NCBI GenBank assembly: GCA_955652915.1 | Contig: CATPCJ010000154.1 | Location: 1-37,556, forward strand | Direction: 5' to 3' | Origin: an uncultured Bryobacteraceae bacterium | Lineage (GTDB): Bacteria; Acidobacteriota; Terriglobia; Bryobacterales; Bryobacteraceae | Length of the DNA: 37,556 bases | Part shown: positions 1 through 6,566 of the stretch, one piece after another | Layout: each line of letters begins with the position of its first letter | Position numbering within the stretch: the first letter of the stretch is position 1 | Position numbers and translations under genes: made by a program | Notes under the pieces: model-generated | What the model was told of the DNA's origin: nothing | The model's database searches: none | What the model saw: the letters and a program-made list of their open reading frames with translations, nothing else

Positions 1-1
1 C

Positions 2-1033
2 AGTTGGACGGCGCAAGCGCTGATCAATATTGCCGCCCCGGTGTGGACCCAAGTGATGTCGGCGACGCTTAAGCCGGAGTATCTGAAATATGAATCGTCC
101 GGGGCTATCGAGCACTCGCCCGCCGCGAATCCCGATCAGTATTTTCCGCACGAATTCCTCGAGCCGGCGTCGGCGGACACGAATGATCCGATGCCCCCTC
201 ACACTCCGCTGTTGAGTGGAGTTTGCAAGTATCCCGACGCGAGCACTGGAGCCCCACCGTTTTGGTGGATCGACGGAGCCCGCAAGGGCGGTGAATGGAA
301 GGAGACCGGACCCAGCGAGTACTTCGTTACTCCGTTCACCACGCCGGCCGACGCTTACACGGACATCGGCTTCGGTTTGCAGTTCCAGGGAAGCTTTGGC
401 GGCGAAGCGTCGGTTTCCGGCTCGCTTATTGAAGTGGCGTTCTTTCATCAGCAGCCTTGTTACGCAGGTCAGATGGAATATGGATTCTATCGGGATTTGA
501 TCAAGGTCCACGCCACCGACCCTATCATCACTGTCTTCTATTTCTCGAACAACTCCAACTGCAGTTTTGAAGGCAACACCCAAGTGCCACCGCGGTGCCA
601 CGTCATCGACAACCCCACCAGCACTGTAATAAACGAGGACAGCGCCCCAGGCGGCCTGCCGCAACCACATGGTTTTGGCATCACCAACATCAAGGTCGGC
701 GGCGTGGACGCAACGCACGGCAATCTGTTCTATTCCGCCTATATTGTGCCCGACCGGGCCGCGGCAAATGGCTACCGGTTCCAAGTGGAGGTGATTGATC
801 CAGGTACGTTCACGCACGCGACGTGCGATGTCGCCGACGAGCTTTTCAACGTCGTTTTCAGGGGCCAGCTCTGCAGCTTTCCGGTCTACCCGAAGGACTG
901 GTATCGCATCGACCAGCTCTATAGTACGACCGCAGTGGGATATGCGACAGTGGGTATCCAGCGGTCGGGAACACCGACTATAGACCAACCAGTCGATTTC
1001 CACGTGTATCAGTTCAAGGTTGGAAAGAAGTAG
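2..1033 (+). CDS. 3' part of an unrecognised protein (5' end outside window)
   Basis: The frame is open from the first bases of the window, with no stop before an internal GTG at 41, so the true start probably lies upstream and the gene is 5'-partial. At least 330 residues are visible. The composition is beta-rich (many G, F, Y, T, P), with scattered cysteines around residues 140-190 and 260-280 of the visible part, as expected of an exported protein. A Trp-rich stretch (PPFWWIDGARKGG) lies near residue 73. I do not recognise the family. It is followed by a minus-strand gene pair that converges on it with an 8-base gap. Reading frame confidence is high; function unknown. Confidence 0.6.
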   Translation, partial: SWTAQALINIAAPVWTQVMSATLKPEYLKYESSGAIEHSPAANPDQYFPHEFLEPASADTNDPMPPHTPLLSGVCKYPDASTGAPPFWWIDGARKGGEWKETGPSEYFVTPFTTPADAYTDIGFGLQFQGSFGGEASVSGSLIEVAFFHQQPCYAGQMEYGFYRDLIKVHATDPIITVFYFSNNSNCSFEGNTQVPPRCHVIDNPTSTVINEDSAPGGLPQPHGFGITNIKVGGVDATHGNLFYSAYIVPDRAAANGYRFQVEVIDPGTFTHATCDVADELFNVVFRGQLCSFPVYPKDWYRIDQLYSTTAVGYATVGIQRSGTPTIDQPVDFHVYQFKVGKK

Positions 1034-1041
1034 GCGTGGTC

Positions 1042-1209
1042 TTACGCGGTTCCCTCAATGGGAGCTTTCCATCGAAACAGAAAGAAGTGGTGGCCGCAGA
1101 GAGAACAGCGGTAGGGCAAGAGTATCCAATGGAGAGCTTTTTCCATCGCGTTTCGGACGCCTACCCCTCGAAACTCGACAGACTTGCAATGCGGACAGTG
1201 TGACGACAT
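1042..1209 (-). CDS. 55-residue zinc-ribbon protein
   Basis: A short ORF (ATG at 1209, TAA at 1042-1044). It reads MSSHCPHCKSV at the N-terminus, with CxxC at residues 5-8 and a second CxxC (CSLCGHHFFLFRW) at residues 35-38. The spacing and the Gly-His-His-Phe-Phe after the second pair are typical of a small zinc ribbon. The start lies 2 bases after the stop of the preceding minus-strand gene, which implies translational coupling. Small proteins of this shape (CxxC, about 26 residues, CxxC followed by aromatics) are common in acidobacterial genomes in my recollection, with no known function. A zinc-binding or nucleic-acid-binding role is inferred only. It converges with the partial gene upstream in the window. 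Confidence 0.6.
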   Translation of the reverse strand: MSSHCPHCKSVEFRGVGVRNAMEKALHWILLPYRCSLCGHHFFLFRWKAPIEGTA

Positions 1210-1211
1210 CG

Positions 1212-1430
1212 CTAACCGTCAGTCTTTGCGGCGCTGCCGGTGGAAAAGCTACTTCGAAAACCGCTGGAACTGCGCGCACCGGATTTATCGCCGCGGGTCA
1301 GATCGGGACGGCTGGCTTCTTTGGCAGCCGTAATCTGCTCCGGCGTTCTGACGTCTGGCTCTGAAAGTTTCACTCGCTCCTTCGCCCGTGCGACCTGACG
1401 CTGGTGCCGCTTCGCTAGTCGTTTGTCCAT
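1212..1430 (-). CDS. Small basic protein, unknown function
   Basis: A 72-residue protein beginning MDKRLAKRHQRQVARAKE. The first 20 residues are strongly basic and helical; a segment with a conserved look follows (LSEPDVRTPEQITAAKEAS), then a Ser/Gly-rich tail ending SAAKTDG. The frame stays open upstream to 1583, but the upstream part overlaps a plus-strand ORF and looks non-coding, so I choose the internal ATG at 1430. There is no strong Shine-Dalgarno there, so the start is uncertain. It ends 2 bases before the zinc-ribbon gene and probably forms a two-gene operon with it. The basic N-terminus suggests nucleic-acid or ribosome binding, as inference only. Confidence 0.5.
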   Translation of the reverse strand: MDKRLAKRHQRQVARAKERVKLSEPDVRTPEQITAAKEASRPDLTRGDKSGARSSSGFRSSFSTGSAAKTDG

Positions 1431-1541
1431 ACTTAACAGTACACCGTGGGAGCCGTTCTGGGCGGCTTCCCGTAGGTGCGCGACGCAGAAGTAGTATGGA
1501 TAGCGCCGATTCCGAGCGGTGACCGCGCTTCTTGCAGCATC

Positions 1542-1742
1542 ATGCGCTTGCCTAAAAACGCCAACATCTTTACGGTCTATCATCTAGGAGAAGCTCAATG
1601 GCAGGCCGCAATAGAAGAAGCTGAGGCGCAACTTAGGGCTACGAATCGCAGGATATCTCGATTGAGAAACGCCATCCGCGTATTTCGCACGAAATTACAA
1701 ACGGGTGTTCCGTGGCCAGGTCAAGAACCAGCCCCGAATTAG
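1542..1742 (+). CDS. Small putative coiled-coil protein
   Basis: The central part (about residues 19-55) is an alternating hydrophobic/charged helix (AQLRATNRRISRLRNAIRVF) followed by a short tail with a Pro-Trp-Pro element (TGVPWPG). This layout, a helix of about 40 residues ending in a PWPG-like tail, is one I associate with small orphan proteins in Acidobacteria. The start is doubtful. ATG 1542 is in frame, but the best Shine-Dalgarno (GGAG near 1589) precedes an ATG at 1598 in another frame that stops after eight codons. The N-terminus may therefore carry a frameshift, and the locus could be a decayed gene. The stop is at 1740-1742. Function unknown. Confidence 0.35.
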   Translation: MRLPKNANIFTVYHLGEAQWQAAIEEAEAQLRATNRRISRLRNAIRVFRTKLQTGVPWPGQEPAPN

Positions 1743-1815
1743 GGCATACCTGTGTCAACCAGAAATTATCGGACTACTGGAATCGGAATTCGAGCGGCTA
1801 AGGGAGTAAACTAGC

Positions 1816-4800
1816 ATGTCCAAATTCGCGGTATTTAACATTCTCCTGCCCTGTATGGCCCTACCGTGCTTCGCGGCGACCAGCGTCCTCTCCATCACCC
1901 CTACCCAGATGCAAGCCCGCATCGAGGTCCAGACGGACCAAGCTGGGTTCTGTACTTACCGGGGATCACGCGGAGCCACGCTGGGCGTCAATGTCCCTGA
2001 CCTCACGGACAACGGCAACACTGACGCCCGCACTGGTTCCATCATCTACGGTAACCGGCACGTTTTTATCATGGGCACGCGAAAAGGTAATGACGCGCTG
2101 GCGGCCAGCGCCTCCTACATTGCCGGTGTGACCTGCGGTGCGGACGCGGAAGTAACTCAACCCTTCGCCACAGCCGCGATCCCCTGGGGCAATATGTCCC
2201 CTGAACTGGTCCCCTTTAACGCGGCACGATTCGGCAACATGGACTATCCCGTAATCGACTGGGTCAATCAGAGCACATCCTACGTGGACCCGGTTACCGG
2301 AGTCGAGTTCTGGCGGCTGACCGTGCCTGGAATGATGAACGCGGGCGGGCCGCTGGGCCGGTTCAACAACACGTCGAGCACACCCATCGACCTGACTGGA
2401 AGCGGGAAATGGGCAACAATCGCAAACGTCGTTTTCAATTCACGGTTCACGCCCGTGGCATATTCCAAAGCTTCGGGCGGCGTGACAGACAAGGTATTCA
2501 TCCCGCTTGCATCGAACGCCAGCCTCAACCAGTACAACGGCTGGAAGAGCGCGACTGGCGTGATGGATAACATCGATGACTTGCTAGTGAACTTATTTTG
2601 CGGCAACGCCTCCGTGGGCGGCATGACGATCGCCGTGCAATTGACGCTGGATGGCGGGCAGACATTGATCGGATCGCCCATAACCGGCGCAGCCTGTCCT
2701 ACAACGGCTACTACCCAGACCACCTACCCTCAGGCCACTCCTCGCCCGCTGTTCCGTGGCTGGGGGCTGACTTCTCTACAACACAACTTGGTGGCTCCGC
2801 AATCGGGCACAGTGTCCGTGGCCGCGTCCGTCGTCACGCTCCAATCACCCACGGCGTCGGGCAACTATTTTGCGGCGGATTGGGTTGCCGGGACGCCGAT
2901 AATGATAAACGGTGTCTACGATCGCATCGCCTCAGTGCAAGCGCCAACCCAACTTACTATTACGGGGAATCCCGGCGCCCTCACGAATGTCCCTTACAAC
3001 ATCGCCAATTTTGGCGTGGTGATCTGGAAGGTTGGCGCTGGCGCCGTAGATGTGAGTCTCAGCCTCGACGCCTACACGTCCAGCATCCCTTCTTCGGGCA
3101 CCAATGGCGATACGCCGATGGTCAACCCGTTGCCGGTGAGCGTGAGCAAGTTAGCAGACGGCGTGACGCTCCTGAGTCCAGCGCTCAATGGATACCTGAC
3201 CGTCATCGCGAATAGCGGTGGGCTGGGAAGCATCGTGCTGTGGATACCTTACAACGCTGATGGATCGGTGCGCGCTGAGACCCGTCTCTTGTCCACTGGA
3301 CAGAAGCTTGCGGCTAGCGCGCGCATGAATGCGAACGGCGATACTCTTCCATTTCTCGTTACCGTGAACCCCACCGCCGACAGCGCATTCACCGGTACCG
3401 ATGGCACGGCGTGGATTGCCACCGACAACACGCGCATCTTCAGAATGGCTTACAACGAGGCATTCCCTGGGTGCGCGGGCTACCCGGCCTACAATCCATA
3501 TCCAGCCAATGGCGGATACAGCAATTCAGCCGCGGCGCTCGCTGACGATTGCTTCCTGTGGACGAATATCACTCCGTCCGGCACGAGTCCCGCGATGGAC
3601 GTGCGGTCGCAAATCGTGCGCGGCTATCAGACCGGTCTGGTGAACGGTGTATCGGTCGGCCCACCGCACCCCGGCTTCGATCTGGGCTGGATGGGCGGGC
3701 CAACAATGAATCTTACTAGCGGGGGGGTTGTCACCTTCTACTTGCGTCCACGGAGCAGTGCCGTGCCGCAAAACTCATATGCCGAACACCTTGCGATCTA
3801 CGCGGCATTCGACTCGCTAACCGGGGTCCTCAAGATGGTCAAGAACATGTGGGGTGGTGACGGTGACACCGAGTCTCGATGGGGCGGCTTACACGCCGTC
3901 TCGATCATGGGGGGAACTTGGCGCTTTGGCGCGATGAACAATCTCGTGACGGATCACGGCTCGGATGGTGTATTCCTGGGCTCGATGGACATGCCAATCG
4001 CGAAGGTCAACCGCGCCGGATTCGGATCTGCCCCAGCGTGGAGCGCCGCTGGAAAAACGGCGCTCAAGAACACGGAAGTCTACACCTGCCCACCCGATGC
4101 ACAAATGCCAATGCGATACCGGCTGGCCGCGATGCAGGCGCTCGGCTACACTGGCGCGGCAATCGGCGGGTCAACGAACTGCGTCCAGATCAAGGTCACC
4201 ACGCCGCCGTGCAACGCAACCCCCGACCCAACCTACGTTTTCCCGGACAGCAAGACCGAGAAGGATGAGTTTCCGTGCTCGACTCCCGGTTTCGGCGCGG
4301 CCGATGCAACACGTTCCAAGCTAATGGATCTTCAACCCGGCGATTGGATGGGGCAGCGCTCAGGCTCAGGCTACAATGAGCAGTTCGTCGTACTGTCCGT
4401 CACATACAACGGCACGAATGATATCGATATTTGGGCGCTGCGGTTTGCTCGCCACAATTATACGATCCCGATACTTGGGATCGGACAGGCCAATGACGAC
4501 TTCCCGGGCATCGCGCCTCCGGACGGTTGGTCCCTATCCATGTCGCCCGGGCTGAACGCCGGCAGCGGGACCATGGCTATCGATGTTTCGGCTGCCGCTT
4601 CCGCCAAGTGGCTACCCGACAATCCGGCGCGGTCGAATTGCCACGGCGTGATTGGCGCTGGCATGTCCGCGGGAATGTTCACCTACATGCAGCCGTGCAA
4701 CCCGCCGAACTACAGGGGAAATCACAACACTTCAATCGCGTCGATGCTCTTCACGCCGTTCCTGCCTGCCGGTGCGAGTTACCCGAGCTTCGCTGGTAGT

Positions 4801-5850
4801 GCTAACGGCGTAAGCAACGCCGTCGTCCAGAACTACAACAGCAATACATGGAGCACGGGGGCCGCGAATCCACCGTATCAGATCGACTTCCGGCATCTCA
4901 ATCCAGCGCTGGGAAGTGGGCCGGAAGATACGACGGTGATGCTGCCTAGCCTTGCAGCCACGCGCACATTGAGCCTGGTAGGCGGAGCCACCAGGAGTTA
5001 CCTGATAACCGATCCGGTCAGCGCGGGCGCATCCGACTACAAGCGGCTCCCGCTGTACGGTTTCGCGGGGCACTACCTACTCAACGACGTGAGTGGACCT
5101 GGAACCTCAAACACAGTCGATCTACCAGATTACAGTTATTGCCGGGTATTCAAGGCAAACCAGTGCTTCAACCCATCGGTCGTTGGGAATTTATATGTCA
5201 CTGTACCTAGAGCCTTTGTGGACGGGAACTGCCGAAGCGACCAGTACACTTTGCCATCGCCGTGCACATTTCAGCTATCTCCTTACAGCGGTCACGTCAC
5301 TCAGGTCCGCACCGATAAGCTGGATGCCTCAGGCTTCACGGCGCGGAAACTGGGATACCTGCACTCCATTCCAGGACTCAAGTACCAGTTCTCCAATTGC
5401 AAACCGACGCCAGACGCGAACTTCGCGTTTTGCGTGGCCGACTGGCTGGATGGAGTGCGGTCGGAATTTGTGGCCGTGCGGCTGAGTCCGATGCCGAGTC
5501 TGGATTCAGTCAACCGGACTACCTTCGTGCCGATCGCGGTAAACATCGCAGGAATTGCCAGCGCCACTAATATTCGGGCGCGCTTTGGCTACCTGGAGAA
5601 CGGTTCGACGCTGTTAAACTGTACCCGGTATCAGGTAAGCTGTACTACCGAAATCCCGTCTGGGACGCCTACCGATCCCTTCAGCTTCACCGATGAAGCC
5701 GTTACCCGGCAGGCATGCCTGAATGGAACCGCGTGCACCGTGACAATCCCAGCCATCTCGAATCGGATCCTGTACTATGTGATCGACCGGCTGGATGGAG
5801 GGGGAAGCGTGGTAGCGTCGTTTCCGATGCAGGTCGTGGCGGTGCCCTAA
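1816..5850 (+). CDS. Very large secreted beta-rich protein, unknown function
   Basis: A 1344-residue protein with a clear signal peptide: a hydrophobic segment after MSKF and a likely cut after PCFAA near residue 21. A Shine-Dalgarno (AGGGAG, 1800-1805) lies about ten bases before the ATG. The N-terminal about 90 residues of the mature protein resemble a fibronectin-III-like beta domain. The rest is Gly/Asn/Thr/Pro-rich with many paired cysteines (for example near residues 560-575, 760-830 and 1130-1160), which suggests disulfides and an extracytoplasmic location. The C-terminal about 100 residues form another Cys-containing beta segment. I recognise no catalytic motif. Large orphan secreted proteins of this kind are frequent in Solibacter-type genomes. 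Function unknown; coding status is certain from length and signal peptide. Confidence 0.85.
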   Translation: MSKFAVFNILLPCMALPCFAATSVLSITPTQMQARIEVQTDQAGFCTYRGSRGATLGVNVPDLTDNGNTDARTGSIIYGNRHVFIMGTRKGNDALAASASYIAGVTCGADAEVTQPFATAAIPWGNMSPELVPFNAARFGNMDYPVIDWVNQSTSYVDPVTGVEFWRLTVPGMMNAGGPLGRFNNTSSTPIDLTGSGKWATIANVVFNSRFTPVAYSKASGGVTDKVFIPLASNASLNQYNGWKSATGVMDNIDDLLVNLFCGNASVGGMTIAVQLTLDGGQTLIGSPITGAACPTTATTQTTYPQATPRPLFRGWGLTSLQHNLVAPQSGTVSVAASVVTLQSPTASGNYFAADWVAGTPIMINGVYDRIASVQAPTQLTITGNPGALTNVPYNIANFGVVIWKVGAGAVDVSLSLDAYTSSIPSSGTNGDTPMVNPLPVSVSKLADGVTLLSPALNGYLTVIANSGGLGSIVLWIPYNADGSVRAETRLLSTGQKLAASARMNANGDTLPFLVTVNPTADSAFTGTDGTAWIATDNTRIFRMAYNEAFPGCAGYPAYNPYPANGGYSNSAAALADDCFLWTNITPSGTSPAMDVRSQIVRGYQTGLVNGVSVGPPHPGFDLGWMGGPTMNLTSGGVVTFYLRPRSSAVPQNSYAEHLAIYAAFDSLTGVLKMVKNMWGGDGDTESRWGGLHAVSIMGGTWRFGAMNNLVTDHGSDGVFLGSMDMPIAKVNRAGFGSAPAWSAAGKTALKNTEVYTCPPDAQMPMRYRLAAMQALGYTGAAIGGSTNCVQIKVTTPPCNATPDPTYVFPDSKTEKDEFPCSTPGFGAADATRSKLMDLQPGDWMGQRSGSGYNEQFVVLSVTYNGTNDIDIWALRFARHNYTIPILGIGQANDDFPGIAPPDGWSLSMSPGLNAGSGTMAIDVSAAASAKWLPDNPARSNCHGVIGAGMSAGMFTYMQPCNPPNYRGNHNTSIASMLFTPFLPAGASYPSFAGSANGVSNAVVQNYNSNTWSTGAANPPYQIDFRHLNPALGSGPEDTTVMLPSLAATRTLSLVGGATRSYLITDPVSAGASDYKRLPLYGFAGHYLLNDVSGPGTSNTVDLPDYSYCRVFKANQCFNPSVVGNLYVTVPRAFVDGNCRSDQYTLPSPCTFQLSPYSGHVTQVRTDKLDASGFTARKLGYLHSIPGLKYQFSNCKPTPDANFAFCVADWLDGVRSEFVAVRLSPMPSLDSVNRTTFVPIAVNIAGIASATNIRARFGYLENGSTLLNCTRYQVSCTTEIPSGTPTDPFSFTDEAVTRQACLNGTACTVTIPAISNRILYYVIDRLDGGGSVVASFPMQVVAVP

Positions 5851-6067
5851 AGAAGCGGACCCAACCACGTCCTCAGTTTGCACTGGACAACGCAGATGTA
5901 CCTCAATAATGAATCCACGCGCAAGTGTCGAGCACGACTCGTGGATCGAGCACACGTATCGCTTGTCCATCGACTCCGTGCCTTCGCTGGACAGCAACAG
6001 GTAACAGGGACGCCGGCCCTGAATGGGCCGCAATCGTTAGTTAACTCACGGCGTGAGTGTCGCTTTG

Positions 6068-6556
6068 TTAGCTCTTCTTATCGATGGGCGGCGCAATTTC
6101 GGGGATCACGCCAGGCCTCGGCTTCTTTTTCAGGGCGGGCGCGATTTCCTTGATCGTCCCCGTAGCCTTTCGCTTGAGCGAAGGCGCCGCCTCATGGATC
6201 ACTCCACGAGCCCTGGAAGCGGGCGAGGTCTCCGGGGCGATTTCCGCGATGATCTCGCCGCCCGGCTGTTTCCGCTTTCCTAGCGGAGCGACTTCGGTGA
6301 TTCGCGAAGCGACTCCCTTCTTCGGCGGCGCCACTTCGATGATCGGTTTGCTTTTTGGTCTCTTGCCGGGCGCGATCTCCACCACGGGACCTGGCTTCTT
6401 GGGCTTCTTGGCCGGCGCGACTTCGATGATCGGTTTGCCCTTTGGCCTCTTGCCGGGTGCGAGCTCCACCACAGGCCCGTACGGCTTCTTCTTGGGTGGC
6501 GCAACTTCGACGATCATCCCAGGTCTTTTCGGTTTGTTCGGCTTCTTTTTTGCCAT
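6068..6556 (-). CDS. EVAP-repeat basic peptide; candidate multi-core RiPP precursor
   Basis: A 162-residue, Lys/Pro-rich protein beginning MAKKKPNKPKRPG. Ten repeats follow, each a hydrophobic hexa/heptad centred on E-[VILA]-A-P: VEVAP, VELAP, IEVAP, VEIAP, IEVAP, TEVAP, AEIAP, HEAAP, KEIAP, PEIAP. They are separated by 7-10-residue linkers rich in K, R, P and G. The first five are most alike; later ones diverge. A perfect Shine-Dalgarno (AGGAG) overlaps the stop of the upstream fusion gene and lies 7 bases from the ATG, so the gene is the third member of the minus-strand operon after the radical SAM enzyme and the PRTase/AMMECR1 fusion. There is no signal peptide. Repeated short cores between basic cleavable linkers, next to a RiPP-type radical SAM enzyme, suggest a modified multi-core precursor (inference). 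The alternative is a histone-H1-like or other Lys/Pro-rich nucleic-acid-binding protein. Confidence 0.8.
   Translation of the reverse strand: MAKKKPNKPKRPGMIVEVAPPKKKPYGPVVELAPGKRPKGKPIIEVAPAKKPKKPGPVVEIAPGKRPKSKPIIEVAPPKKGVASRITEVAPLGKRKQPGGEIIAEIAPETSPASRARGVIHEAAPSLKRKATGTIKEIAPALKKKPRPGVIPEIAPPIDKKS
6321..6494 (-). repeat. 87-base tandem duplication inside the EVAP-repeat gene
   Basis: Within the gene, two adjacent copies of an 87-base (29-codon) unit are visible; for example, the string acttcgatgatcggtttg begins at both 6333 and 6420. Each unit encodes two EVAP repeats (PVVE-[LI]-AP-GKRPK then PIIEVAP). The differences between copies are mostly silent or conservative, which points to recent in-frame duplication under selection for the repeated peptide. 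Confidence 0.8.
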
Positions 6557-6566
6557 GCTGATTCTC

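Noticed and set aside
6044..6058. Hairpin actcac-ggc-gtgagt just downstream of the EVAP-repeat gene as a terminator
   Set aside because: The stem is only 6 bp and is not followed by a T-run on the minus strand, so terminator function is not supported.
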